Assembly (NCBI GenBank): GCA_013396915.1
Contig: VWZL01002558.1
Coordinates: 807,021-871,020 of the forward strand
Length of the DNA stretch: 64,000 nt
DNA from: Stercorarius parasiticus
Lineage: Eukaryota; Chordata; Aves; Charadriiformes; Stercorariidae
Reading direction: 5' to 3'
Of the stretch, positions 12,282 to 26,500 are shown in pieces (the first letter of the stretch is position 1; each line of letters opens with the position of its first letter). The position numbers were made by a program, and so were the translations under genes. The notes below the pieces were generated by a model. That model did no database searches, was not told the origin of the DNA, and worked only from the letters and a program-made list of their open reading frames with translations.

Positions 12282-15200
12282 TGATAAAGGCACTGATAAC
12301 TTCACTATCTCTACTGGAGATACATTGCTTGATATGTCCTAAGATAGCATTTTACCATTTTTTACACAGCTGTATTACACCAGTGACTCAGAGACATCTC
12401 ACAACTAATAAACATACTTCTGTTTTCTCTCATTTTGCTGTCTCCAAAAAGTAAATGCAGAAACTGTGTTTATTTCTTTAAATGCCTGACTTTGTATTTG
12501 TACTACTAAATTTCATACCAGTCATTCAGCATCTCCTTTGGATGAAAGTTACCCACACGCAGCTGCTCGTGAGGGTTTCACCAATCTGCACAATGAATGT
12601 GTTTGCTGTGTCTACGTGCCCCTCCGCTAAGAATTGTGTCCTCTGCCTGGCTTTAAGCACGCAGTGGAGACCATCAGCTTCCTTCCCACGTGCCCTTTGC
12701 AGTTCCCACTCTGCAGTGGAAATGCCATTTCCAACAGCTGCAGTGCAGGAATTGCCTCCCTGGTGAATTAGAAATATATGAATAGCCGTGAAAGGTGAAC
12801 CTTGCAACCTAGAGCTTCTCTTAAAGATCCTGAAAATTGCCTGAAAATACCAGTCCACATTTAAATGTAATTATTTATATTTAGCTTTAATTAATGCCTT
12901 AAATAACTTTATTTTAGCTACAAGTTATGATCTGTCATTACTTGTGGTTTCTCTGTGACCTCAGCTGCTATTGATCAGAAAGCCAACAAATCCAGTGCTG
13001 ATTTTGTCTTGTCGGGCCTGGCACTAAAAATATTTTGGCACCTTTAATTAAAATGTATAAATTATGTAAACAGAATGCCTCCTTCTCCCATACCCTTGTT
13101 ATTCTATAAATGTCTCTGTATTGATGGTAGATCCGTCCAGCATTAAATAGCAGAAGATACTCTTCCTGTAGGTCACTTTCTTTCAGATCATTAACTCCAT
13201 TTTCTAGTCAGCTGTCTCTCTGCAAATTCTAAAAACATTGATTTGATCTATATTGGTGTTACCGCGCATCCGTTTCAGTTATTCCAATCAAATACCACAA
13301 CATATAAAAAGTGCCTCAGACACTCATTATGGGACAACAGAACTTGAGGGCACTGGCAAGGCTCTTGCGCCTGTTGAAGACTATCGGCTGCTGTTACGCC
13401 TGCTATGGTCCCTCAGCGACTTACTATTAAATCCATTCTGGAGGTTTAACTGGATGAACTGTTCAGCAGACTTTGTTTCTACATTCACTCCTATTACATT
13501 TTAGACGTTCTAGAATGCCTAAATCTAGCTCTTAAAAAAAACAAAAAAAATCTTTAATAGCCCTCTTCATAAAAAACAACAAATAGTTCTGTAGAGATAA
13601 TTATGATAATTAGCAAAATACTTAAGCAAGCAGTATTATTCACACTACTGCAAGAATCAAAAGAAATCTTCATGGAGAAGACAGGAGAATTTACTATTTT
13701 ACCAGCTACTGAGCCCACCTTTCTCTTCTAAAGTACAGACCCAGGCACTCTTCATGTCAACACAGAAACATCTCCATCATCACTATTCTTCTCCATTAAC
13801 TCTGACAAAGACTTCGACCTGTTTTTAAACAACGGTAGTTGCATTTGCTTGATACCACTGCTTTCAAATGATACCTTTTGCACACGTCCACTTCTAAAAT
13901 CTTGTGAAATTTCAAAGTTGTTGGGCATTCAATATTAGGTCCTTTAAAATCTTGAGCTTTTTCAAACATACTATTGCCAGTAGACACTATTTTTTTCAAG
14001 AAATGGGAAAATTAAAGTAAAATTCAACTTCTGTTGTGCAGAGACACTATTTTTTTTTCCTAAAAAAGACAATCACTAGAGCTAGAGTCTTTGTTCCTCA
14101 CCTCCATCACAGACCACCCAATTTACAGAGTTATCCATCAGCTCCAGTCAGCGGAGGAACGCAGCCTGCTCTGGATGCCAAGGATCTCCAGAGAGCAACA
14201 CAGCCAAATTCGTATCATTCCTGCTCACCAAAGGATTTAAACCAGAAATATTCTTGCTAATTACTATAATCTTTTCTTACTGTAACCACCACCAGTATTT
14301 CTGAAGAGATCTGACATTATGCAAAGCATGAAAACATATTGACAAGTTGTTTGAGGCAGAGGAAGATAAAGAAAATTCAGAGGACAGTTGTTTTCTGATC
14401 AGATTAAGCTGTCAAGAATATTAAATTCATAAATAATTTCAAGACCCTTAATTGTACCTTGAAGACATATTCTGTTTCTTATTTTGAACAAAAATTCAGC
14501 ACAAAGGAAAATTCCCTTACTGTAAGCAAAGCTGTTATAAGTAAAAAAAGACATTTCAATAGAAGGCGTTTAAGATGTACTAAAAAGAACAATCTATCTC
14601 AATGCCAAAATAGCATTTAAAAAAACCAGCAAGTAAAAAAAATGGTAATTAACTTATTGACTGTTAGGTCATGCTCTTTGGCTCTTATCACTAACAGACA
14701 TATTGCTAGCAGTATTTCATTAGTAATCCTGCTATTATAAAATGAACCAGTATATATTTTTCCTCTAATTGTAGAACTTCTTTCTTCAGTGATATAAATA
14801 GTTGGAAAAACGTATGTACTGCAGAGAACAAACGCATCTGACCAGAAGTAAATACATACAATGTAATAGAGACAACTGAGTGAGAAGGCTTAATCAATCC
14901 AAAGAAAACTTCATCCCCATAGATACTTTAATTATTGAATTCCTACATATGTGGGCATAAGACTGGTGAAATATAATATTCACCTAAAATATATACTTAT
15001 TCAATTTCTTGAACGGTTTCAGCCTAGGAAAATTGGGTCTGGTGCTTTTAAATACAACTTTTTTTGGAGATTCCTAAGAATGTAGAGGACTTTCCAAAAA
15101 TGTCATTTGTAAAGGGTTTTTTGTGAGTGCAGTGCTGCCAAATATTTTTACCACTAAAGAAATGCTATTTCAGCTGCATTTGAGCAGAGTAATAGCGGTA

Positions 15201-18200
15201 GCTAATGGCCTATTCAGTTAATCATAGTTATTCACTCCCTGGAAATGCCTCAGAATATAATAAATGTTTTGTTTTCTTTGTGGACTCTTAAATTACAGGC
15301 ATTATATAATACCCATGATATATAACCTATCAGTATGAATACAAACTGCATCCAAAACCACTCCCCTAAAATAATTCTAATATTTGGAACCTCCAAAGAA
15401 AGAAAAATGCTGTTGTTACCCACAGAGCTACTGAAATAGCACTGATAGCAGGGTAAGAAATGGCTATAAAGTAAGTTCAGGCTTAACTAAAATGTGGCTA
15501 TTTGTCATCCATTTCCAGAGGTCTGAAATAACTATTACAGAACATTTTTTAAACAAAGAAAACGAGAAACATGCTCACACAGCTGAACCGCAATACATCC
15601 TTTCCTAAAGGAAAAAAAGGTTGCAGTTTGACCCATAAGAGACAGATCAACCACAAAGTTTTCACTCTGAGGCCAATGCTCTCATTGGGTGTTCTATCAA
15701 TATTGGATTTATCTTGTTCACCTCCTTTTCACATTCATATAGGTTGTAGAAGTCCCTGTCAGACTTAGCTCTGCTTTGTTTGCTGCTCAGGGATGACTGT
15801 ATTTATTACGCTGCACGTTGAGTACCTGTCACAAGGGTAAGGTCATAGCTGGTTATACCTCATCTCTTTGTGGTTGTCATTATACTGAGGAGGCACAGAA
15901 CCCCTTGTAGTTTCTTCAGGAAGTTTCTTACAGATGCATTTTTACAAGCTGCAGAATACGTTTTAAAACAATGTTAGGTTTCCGAGGTGAGAGCAGGCTG
16001 TGTTTTTTAGTTGCCATTGCTTTGCAGAAAGGATTAGATTACTAGCTCGTAAAAGTATTCCCCTGGATACTTCAAGGAGTGAAGACAACCTCCAAAACAG
16101 TCTTTTCCTGGATGGAAGAACTCCTCCATGAAAGCACACAAAAACTCAAAAGGCTTTCAAAATTAGAATACGGATGAAGTTTGGTATTAAACACCTCTTT
16201 TATTTCTCCTGGAGAAAAAGATACCCAGGTATTTGCTGAAGAAGGGATGAAAGACATTGCAGAGGTGGTGGTGCTCTAGCTTTAACTTCAGTTTTGTAGA
16301 AGAACTGTTAATTTAGTGATGAAAAGAAAATCAAATGGAAGTGATTATAGAACAAGAGATTTCATGATTCCCAGGAAAGGAAGAGCAGACGAATGCTAGG
16401 GGAGCGCAGGGAATGCAGCCGCAGACAGCTCCAGGGACTAATCCAGGACATCCCCAGGCAAAGGTGATCCAAGAGGGAAGAGTTCAGAGGAGAGGGCAAG
16501 TTTACAGAAGGGCAGCGCTAAAGGCACAGCAGCAAATTAACCCGGTGCAGAGTAAGTGAGCAGAATGCTCTACCAGGAGATATTGAATTACCTTAAAGCC
16601 CCAAAGGAGTAATTTAAAAGCTATCGGTAAGTACACACAGCTTAGCATGTTGGGGGAACTGCAAAGAATTCACCATGCAAAGACACGGCGAAAAGAAAGA
16701 ATACGAAATATAAGAAAAAAATCTGCAAGTGTGTTAGAATAAGAAATGCAGCATAGAACAACCTTGCTAGTTCAAAATATTCTCTGCCTGCGAGAATACT
16801 GCTGCCGTCACCTGGAGCTCCACACAGGCTAATTTAGCACCTCAATGTTGTCTTTGGTGGCTGAAATGTCAGTTACCTCGGGTTGTCCTACACCAGCTCA
16901 GTGACAAGTAGAGGAAAGTTCGACTACTTCCTACAAAATAATCACCGCTTGCTCACCAGAGAGGTGGGCACAACCAGACAAAGACCTTTCATCAGGTTCC
17001 TCAAAACAAGCTAGTTGTAATTCTGCTGCCTTGTGTAACTGAGGATCTGGTACTTCAGGGGTAAAAGAGATGTGGAAAATCTGATGTGATATAAAACTGG
17101 GTGAGGTTGCAAGCAGTTTACAAGATTGGATTAGAATTCACCGTGATCACATTAACTGGGATAAATTTTCTGAAAATAATGCCACAACGAGAAGTGCAAA
17201 TTACCATAGAAGGATTATTCAAGTGCACAAGTATAAAAAAGAGACTTGCTAGGCAGCAGTACTGCAAAAAGGATCTGCAGGGGAGCTACAGCGATCTATA
17301 AGCAACTTATAAATCGCGATGATATCCCGTTGCAGAAAAAGGCAGCCTGATATATATTCATAGCCATACTGTAAGCAAATCAAGTAATCATTCTTCCCCC
17401 ACCAGCAGTGGCGAGGCCCTGACTGCATTACTGGGTCCAGCTCTGCCTACCGGGCTGTCGGAGGAAAGAGACAGCGGGAGGGAGTCCAGATAAAAGCCAC
17501 AAAAAAATGATAACAGATGTAGAACAAGGGAAGGTTGAAAGAATTAGATTGTGTAGTCTAGAAAAAGCGAAGGCTAAGAGAAGATACGATAACATATTTA
17601 AAATATGTAAAAGTTTGTTATGAGAAGAGGACGGTGACTAATTGTTCTCCGTGTCCATCATGCGGAAGACAAGACTTATTACACAGTTGGGGAGAAAAGT
17701 TAATACAAGGACAATCAGCCTGGCTGCGGGTTATCTACAGGTATTACATGTAATGCTGCCACAGGAAGCGATGGGAGCGGTTGAGACAAAAGCCTGTTGA
17801 GGAGAGGAGAGGTATGCTTGATCCTCCCCAAAAGCAGGTGAACAGCCCAAGTGATCCTCTGTGAGATCACGCCTCATGCTCAGCCACAGAAACAAGGCAC
17901 GGATCAGAGCTTTCCATCAGAGAGACCAAATACCACCACGCGCACGACTGTCATTTGTCTCGAGATGCTTGCCAGGAAGGATGGAGCCTGCAGGACACGG
18001 GATGGATCTCCCAAATCTGTTTAGCTCATTAATGCAATTGGCTGGAAGTAGCAGAGAGCACCCGCTCAGTCACCGCTACGTGCTCTTTCACTTGTTCAAC
18101 ATGCTCATGCTCAGCCATACCTTTATTTACTTCACCTTTGCTGCCCTTTTCACTGGTTTATAGGGACGGATACAGAGTAATTAAGTCTACACCGCTGTGC

Positions 18201-20427
18201 AGCCATTGGAAAAATGAGTTGAACAGGCTTTAAAAGAAACTGGCAGGGCCGAGGCTGTAGCGACGCCTGGCAGGGACAGGCTGGTGCCAAAGGTGGTAGC
18301 CTAGAGAAGGCAAATGGTGTGCAGAGGAAAAGGGATTCACCAAGAGCTTGTGCTGTGGAGGTTCCCACTACAGGGGCACAGCCGGGGGCTGCCAGTCCCA
18401 AATCTCTGCTGGGGCGGGTGAGCTGCTCTGCAGGGGCAACCAGCGGGGCTGATGTTCATGTCTGGTTGCGAAAATGGGATAAGAAACCCCAGTATGACAG
18501 GGAGAAGGGAGGACAGCCTTCACCGGGGTGAGGCCCTTGGGTTTTGTTGGCTTTAGAAGAGTCTGAGGAGTAAAGATCAGGGAAAAAGGGCATGAGAGGT
18601 CCTATCCCCTCCCAGAAGGGTAAGCCTGAGAGTGCAGACCCTTGGAGTGGCTTTGCCCTGTACACTGGTGGATTCACAAAAGGTGTCTCACTACTAATAT
18701 TCTTAATTTTTTTTGTTAAGAAGCATAGAATTCAACTGAAGTTAAGAGGGATTTTCCAAAACAAATCCACACCGGCAAGCGGGGCTCACCAGTTCACACA
18801 GGAAGAGGCTGCAGGGCCAGAAGCAGCTGTCAGGGTAGGTGGGACGGGGTCCTGCTGCCAAGCCCCACCACGGGTCCTTCCCTGCACTCCATCCATGTAG
18901 CCCCTGCCGGGCAACAGCACATCTGGCACAAAGCACCCTGCTCCATTTGAAGCCTTCCCGGTGGATCGAATCCATTTTCCAAACTACAGCGCGTGCAATC
19001 AGAGTGCAGAGCGGAAACACATCCGCTTTTTCTTGTCAGCGTTTTAACCTTAAACAAAGTTATCTATAAAAACAAACTACTCTCCATTAAAAATATAATA
19101 CAATAACATGGAGAGCAATGCAAACATAGCCAAAAGTCTGCTCTTATGCTTGATCACTTGTAAAGATTGGATAACGTACTGCGTACGCTGAACTTTCTCC
19201 TCGCATGACAATGCAGACTATAGCTCTTGCTCTGTGAAAACCAAATTAATGGATAAATGGGATTAAATGACTCCCATCAATTACTCAGCTGTTCCTTCTA
19301 CTTTTCTGTCAAGCCTAACAGCTTTCTGAAAAACTTCCTCAGGTTAGAATACAAAAATAAGTTCATACTTCAACCATTTGTAATGCTGATGACTTACATG
19401 ATTTTCCTGGTATGCTGTCAAAATTAGTGTAAATACATTAGTTTTTACTTACAAACGTAGACAACTAAGGAGACTGTACGGTTTACAGAAATTCAGATTT
19501 GAACGTTTTAATGGTCCCTGCAGAGGGAAAAAAACAATATAAAAGAAATAGTACAATACTGATACAGAAATGTTTGTAACTCAACATCCTGATTACCCCT
19601 TATTCCTTTTCAAATGTACTGAGGTAACATTAACATTTGATTGCCTAATGCCCTTTAAAATCCATTTGAATTTAATAGTTGTTTTCACCCTTAACCACTT
19701 TGGGGGGCGGGGAGGGGGCACCTGTAATTCTAGAAATCACCAACAAAGCAACGTGTATAAGAATTATGTCCTCCTTTGATTCCTCAGTCAGTCTAGAGCC
19801 TCTGCAGACCCCATTTGCATGGGTAACGATGGCTCATGAAGAAGAATAATTCTGAAGGCGAGTTCTCTATAAAAGGATGTAGCTAAGTGGGACATCATCG
19901 ATTTCCAGAAAAATGCCTGCTTTTCTTCATTTTGTAAGATTGCCCTATTGGGCACCTACTTTACTCTCTCCTCACTAAATGCCGGCACCAGCTGAATGCT
20001 ATGAATGTCGTAAATATTCCTCTTTCTGCAATGTATCATGTCATCTTTAGATTTCTGCAAGTTGAACAGTTATTACAGACATTTATAGTGGCATAAATAC
20101 TGAAGAAACTAAGCTAACTAGGGACTGAGGATACAGAAAAGAAACCTGAACTGCCAAGGACAGAAAAAGTTGCCCATAACTTCCCAAATTACATGAAAGC
20201 ATCCTTGTCTGTCTTAAACAGTTGAGTCAAAATCTCCCTGAAAGCATAAAGGATGTTAAATGAGAAGGCATCACAGAACTTCCCATTACCAGTAGTGGCA
20301 GCAGGGCCCAAGTCTGTTCCTAGCACTTCTGTTACGAAACCTAACACACACATGCAAACAATGTTCCTTGGCTAAAAGATCACACTCAAAACAGGTAAGG
20401 GAAAGAATGAAAAAAAGGAAATACTGC
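12282..20427. other. Intergenic sequence, no gene recognised
   Basis: Mostly AT-rich unique sequence. A GC-richer patch with CpG runs from about 17400 to 18990, with several overlapping short open frames up to 102 codons, none recognisable. A G-rich tract, GGGGGGCGGGGAGGGGG, stands at 19702-19718 in AT-rich surroundings. No RNA gene or clear repeat family was found. Confidence 0.6.
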
Positions 20428-20550
20428 CATCATCCCTTTATCGTGAATAGAAAACCAAGGCACCGAGACATGAAGCAATTCATTCAGTATCACGCTGAAA
20501 GCCTACAGTAAGCCACGTGAGATCCTAACGTTAAAGCACTCCATCCAGCT
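20428..20550 (+). mobile_element. MIR-like ancient SINE
   Basis: The stretch aligns by eye with the core of the MIR SINE: CCCTTTATCGTGAATAGAAA, then CCAAGGCACCGAGACATGAA corresponding to the MIR 'CTGAGGCACAGAGAGGTTAA', then CATTCAGTATCACGCTGAAA corresponding to 'CCAAGGTCACACAGCTAG', and CACGTGAGATCCTAACG at the right. MIR copies are old and found across amniotes. Divergence is high, as expected. Confidence 0.6.
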
Positions 20551-23500
20551 CCCATATTCATATAATGGATAATACTCCTATGAATTAGCGATATATATAA
20601 GGCGGGGTGTCAACACAGATAGAAATGCCCGCTTCCCCTGACTTTTCTGAAATCATATGGTTGATGAGGTCCAGATCCCTTCCAACAAGAAATAAAGCGG
20701 GGATGCTTCTCATCTGAAATGGGGAGAGCACAGCATGGGAGCAGGAGCATGTCAAAATGCTCAGGTCATGAGATAAAAGAAGACGGAGAAAAATAAAAAT
20801 GCAATGAGGGATCAAGGTTTATGGAAGTTAATACTGTACTTTCCTCTGATCCCTGCAAAATGAGGAGAAGGTAGAAGGAATTTGCAGAAAATCAGCAGGC
20901 ACAATACTGTAACCATCACCATAAAATTCCATCTTTTGTGACTTTACTGGTTTATTTTACAAATATCTTAGCATGAGAGCTTGAAAGATAAAATAGCACA
21001 TTTGTATAACTGACCATGATTCAAAAAGAATACAGTGGTTTTCAGCATTGTACTTCAACTATTTCAAGTTAAAATCTTTGGACACAAAGTTAAGTACTGG
21101 CTTAAGTGCCTTGAGAAATGAGGTGACGGTGTGTGCAAGAGCTGTGCGGGTCTAGAATAAAGGGAAGCTTGAACATAAGAGACATCACACTTTGTGGGAA
21201 GAAACAGGAAAATCCAACACGAAAGACTACGTAAGTGCACATTTATAAGCATGCACAGAATGTTTATTCTGTGACAATCTAATCCTAGGTAGGCTGACTT
21301 CAGAACAACTACCAGGAGCTGTCAAACGTTTTGATTTAAAATCTCCTTTACTTCCCAGGTGCAATTCCATTGGGATCTACACCCACCTTCTGGGGAACAA
21401 AATTTGTGTTTTTGAAAACTTGTGCTTTTATACTGTGCTCTGGATCACACTCAGGATGAACAGATGCCTCAAAGGAAGAGAAGGATGGATTTGCATAACC
21501 TCTGAGACTGAGATTATTATTTTATCTTTAGTACTGAAGGCCAGATCGCTGTGTGTTGTAATTGATTGCTTTTCATAGTTATACAATTATAAGCTAAAGA
21601 AACCTGATAAAGGTAGAAGCGTTCATTTCCTATGCTGAAAAAAAGATTTTTCAAGAGCAAAGAATGAAGTGGCATTTTCATATCCTGCAAAGCAAACCCA
21701 ATCTATTATGGCAAAGGAGTCCTTTTTTAATGCGATGACACATTGAGTTCTGGAGGCAACTACAATGTACCTTTATTTTGTATAGCAACTCCCATACAAA
21801 TCATGTCTTTGTTTGAGTCTTCTTTTGCTTAAACAGTGTAGTAATTCAATAATACAGTTTCAAAGTTCATATAAAAAAAAAGCAGATAAGGAGACAAAAT
21901 AAGGATGGGTAGCTATTTACATCTATATCCTGACTGTCGAATAGGGATTTAAAAGTGCTGTAAATTCTAGTCTGTTTAAGAGTCAAACTGAATATCATAC
22001 CGGACTAAAAGCAGTCAGACACCAGGAGGACCATAATTAAAACTTCAAGGATCTCGGTGACAAGATATTTACTCAGACAATACTCAGGCTTATGGATACT
22101 CATTTGTAGGTATTATAATATAGTTTAATACACATAAATAAAACATCACTAAAATCTGTCCCAGTTAAAAATCTTGCAGTCTGGAAAACATACTTGCTTT
22201 ATGAAAACCTAATTAAAGCCAAGGAACCTATCATATCTCACAGTGACAGCGAAAAATCTGCCTTCTGATTCTATCAAAAATGTGAAGTGCCACTGAAAGC
22301 AGATGGGAGGAAGGAGAATCTCCAGGAATGATTTGTGAAAGATAACGCACAGAGTATTTCAGAGGATTAAACTATCTTATGTGAAATATTTTTAAATTCG
22401 ACAAAGGTAACTCCATCAAGTAAGAGCTTGCTGATGGGAGGGAAGTTTATAACATTTTCCTAACTTTTAATTTGAAACTTAGGGAAATTGACCCAGTTTC
22501 ATGAAATGATGGGGTTTTAAAAAAATTGAACAGTATTGCACAGTCTAGCACAGAAAAAATGGTTTCGTTAGGAAAACAAAACAAAACAAATAAAAAATCT
22601 CACAAGGTCATCTACCTTGAACCACAACATCAGGAAAACAGAAACCTGGGAATTGGAAACATGAACTGAACAAAAGGACAAACTAGTGGTGTGTTTTTAC
22701 ATATTGGACATTAAAATTTGTTACAGCTTTATCAATCATGCTTACACCAAGTAAGCAAATTATCAGTTTTACATAAGTTGTGTTTTTAAACACATCTTTC
22801 ATTTTTACTAGTGTTGTTTAGATTACTTTCAGTTTCTCCATATTTGCCTTATTTTCATGGCGGCACTACTGCAACTATACACTCACACGTGCTTAAATTT
22901 AAGCACATATGAAATTCCAGTTATTCTAGTCAGACTAGTCACATTTTATGTGCTTTGCTAAGTATCTAGATTCTTAAATTTCATTTTAATCATAAAAAGG
23001 AGTGTTTAAAACAAACAGCACAATCAACGGGGGAAGCAGTTCAATCCACTTTTCAAAGCACTAATGAGAAATCAAAGGCATTTATTATTACAACAGTTAA
23101 AGCACTGCCGAGTGTCTAAGTGAGCACTCTCACAGCTCATCGTGTCTCCAATGGTCATATTCCAATGGATTATTTCTATTCTATCTCTGTCAGCATTGCC
23201 CTTCAACCTCTTTAAACACGGTTTGATCCTGAAAACTGTCAAGGATGAAATAAAAGTGTACAAAAGAAGGCAGGAGCTTTAAATTACATACCACATTTAA
23301 GTAATGTTTTCATTATTGCTTTCAGATGGTCACTATTGAAACCTTAGATGCACAAAGCAACTGTGCAATCAATAGCTACCAAAACAACATCCATACCGTC
23401 TGCCATCAGCTTACACATAAGATAAAAGGAAAAACCATGCTATCTGCTCTGTCATAGTAGCATAATTTGAACTGGTGGAAACTGGTCATGAGTTTTCTTA

Positions 23501-26500
23501 AATTCATTGACCTGCCCCCTGACGAAGAATGGTCTAATAATTTTCAAACCATCTTTACTAGAAGAGAATCTAACCTAACTGTAAATACTTCATTTTGACT
23601 AAATTCTATCGCAAGGTTATTTTCCCATCTACCTGTTTATACACTTGGGCAGTATATTTTTTTCCTGTGACTAAAAGTAACTTTATACTCTCTTGCAATG
23701 AGCATGGACGGGTACTGACTGTGAGCCAGAGACGACAGCTTGGACTCAGCTCCGCGGCTCCTCACCCTCTCAGGGTGCTGGCTGAGCAGGACCCGCGTCT
23801 GCTCCCGACACCAGATCTGATGGCCCCGTGTGCCACAGGAAATTACTGAGCGCTTCATTTGAGATCAAGCAGGAATTTGGGAAACAGGCGAGGTAGATAT
23901 CTCGCCAGTCTAGGAACAATTTCTATCATAACCAAGCCCTTCTCTCAACAGTGACCGCTGAGTTAATATAAGTTAGTGTCTCTAGCTGTGTCAGTATTGA
24001 ATATTTAAGATATGCTTCAGAATAACAAATTTTTCTTAGGGATACAGAACATGCCTGGAGCAACGATGGGGAAACGCCATGCCCTGATAACCACAAAAAC
24101 CCCAGTAATGCAGAAATGCTTCTGTGTCAGTTCCTTTCATACTTTCACTTGTAAGCTCAGATTTGTGGAATAACAGCGTAAAATATGAACATTTTACAGA
24201 AGACATACATAGTTCCTGCTCTGAAAATCTCACCCCTTTTCTAGACAGTAGAAAGTTTGCCATGATGGAGATTGAAAATTGGATATAACAATAAGTAATT
24301 TTGTTGACTCCTTCCAAATGATACTATGATTTCTCCTGGGCCTCTCAGATTTTTATAAGCGTCTTAAACGAAAGACAGGAGAGCTGTAAAATAAAATGAG
24401 AAGCAGCAGTTTTTTCAAGGTTTGCCAAGTTGCCAGGAGAGCTGCTGCTTCTCAGCAGGAGTCATCTGAGATTCTGTATTTCAAGAAATTCCTTTGGGAA
24501 ACATCACCTTCCTGGGCCTTCGTTACAGGCATGCGCACTGGTGGATGAGCAACAGTAGGATCATAACCTAGCACGTGAAAAGGAAGTATTTTCTTCATAC
24601 TTGAAGTATATTTAAGAAAGCTGACCTTTGGAAACCGACACTAATCACTGAGCAGTACACCCTGCCCTGAACAACCCCAGGGGAAAGCTTGCGCTTTGCT
24701 CTGACAGGAATAAGAACTTTCTGCACCCACATTTACTCGACCAGCAAAGAGGTGGACAGATGACTTCCTCATTCCTTCCCACCCCACCACTATGGCAACT
24801 TGTGCTTTCCCAGGACAGCCCACATCCCAACGACGGGTGACAGAGCTGCTGAGCAGCCATATCCACAGCACAGGCACGTGGAACCAGAAAGCAGCCACCG
24901 GGCCGCAGCTGCCCCTCCTGGTGCTGTGGCCTGACACGGACGCCAGGGAACCTCAGGTCCGGCATTTACGGTGGCAGTGCAAATCATGGAAAAGTAAAAT
25001 TATCTTCAGAAAGACTGTTTAAGTTGAAATTATTTTAAGTTTTGTTTTTAAGTTATTTTAATCAGCAAAAAAGAAGAGTATTTTGAGAATTTATTTAATC
25101 TTATTCTCCCTTTGTACTTTTTGTGTTTTGTTTTTTTTCCTCTAGCTAGGTTTACTCTTACTAAAATAACCACCTACATATACTGATTTGGAATTAAGTA
25201 GAATCACTTTCTTCTGAGATATAGTACACCAACATAAATCTGTTTAGCAATGATATGGTTTAATACATATTCAGATCTTGATTTCTTATGTCTAAGAGAA
25301 GTAAAAATATTATGTATCTTATTTTCAAGGTGGTTAATTTTTAGTTGTCTTCAATTCTCACCCTTTCAATCTATGCAGTCATTATTTGGAAACAATATTT
25401 GAAGACCTAATCAAATTTCCATTTGTAGTCACCTATGCAGTGAAGTTTGTCTTTTGCTTTACACAGGCAACACAGTTTTCTTTGGTACATCCGTAAGCAT
25501 CCCTTCATCTGCCACCTGAACAAACTGACAGTACAGAAGCCCATCCATCTCCTTACTCCCCTGACTCCTGTGTGGAAAGCGGCCTTTATGGTCTCCTGTT
25601 ACGCATGTTGCTGCTGGGCTTCTCCACCCAAGCTGTCTTAGAAGCCATCCCACTTGCCACCTCTCCAGTCACTATTCACTACACACTCAAATGCTGCTTC
25701 TCTTCTGTCTCAAGAGGAGCTGGACAGCCTGATCTAGAAAATCTGGAAGCTGGGAGACTCTTCCTCCTCTCTGCTACAAGAGGAGTGCAGAAGCAGAGCT
25801 CTTGACAGGAGGAAGGGACCACATGAGATTTTACCGTACTGACGTGCCCTCAGTAACATGGTGGCCAGAAGGTAAAGGAGTTGAAGAATCCGAGACAGGC
25901 AAGCGACACTATGCCGTTACGAATGACACAGCTGCTACCCTTGGCTCCACACGGAGGGAGACGTGTCCGGATGTGCGTGCTAGACCTACTGCACTACCCT
26001 GATAAAGGTAATTCAAGCAGCAACCAAACAGCATAACCGCTACTGGATCAAATCTGGGCACTGCTGCATACTCTTTGGACCTCCTTCACACAACCTACTC
26101 CAAGAAGAGGAAAAGGACTTACAGAAGTCTCTCTCTTTGCTGATTTAAGTAAAACTGCAAAAATGCCTCTTTCCTACTGTTTGGAACAAATTAGGATTTC
26201 TGTTAATAGACTCAATGAAAAAAATCTACTAGCTTGGGGTTTTTTTTTTGCAACAGTTTTAAAAACACCTTATTGAATCTGTATTTGACAAGACTTCATG
26301 CCCAGGTGAAAACTGAAAGAGTATTCATACTCTAAAAGCCCAAAGAGGTATAAAACCAGATTCTCCTTTCCTGCCTTCCATTAATTCACAGTAAAGAACA
26401 TAATTTAATCCATACTCTGTAGATTCAGAGAATACTACAATCACATTGTTCTCGAACAGAGTGAAAAGATATTCACTTACAGTATGGGGGAAAAAAACCA

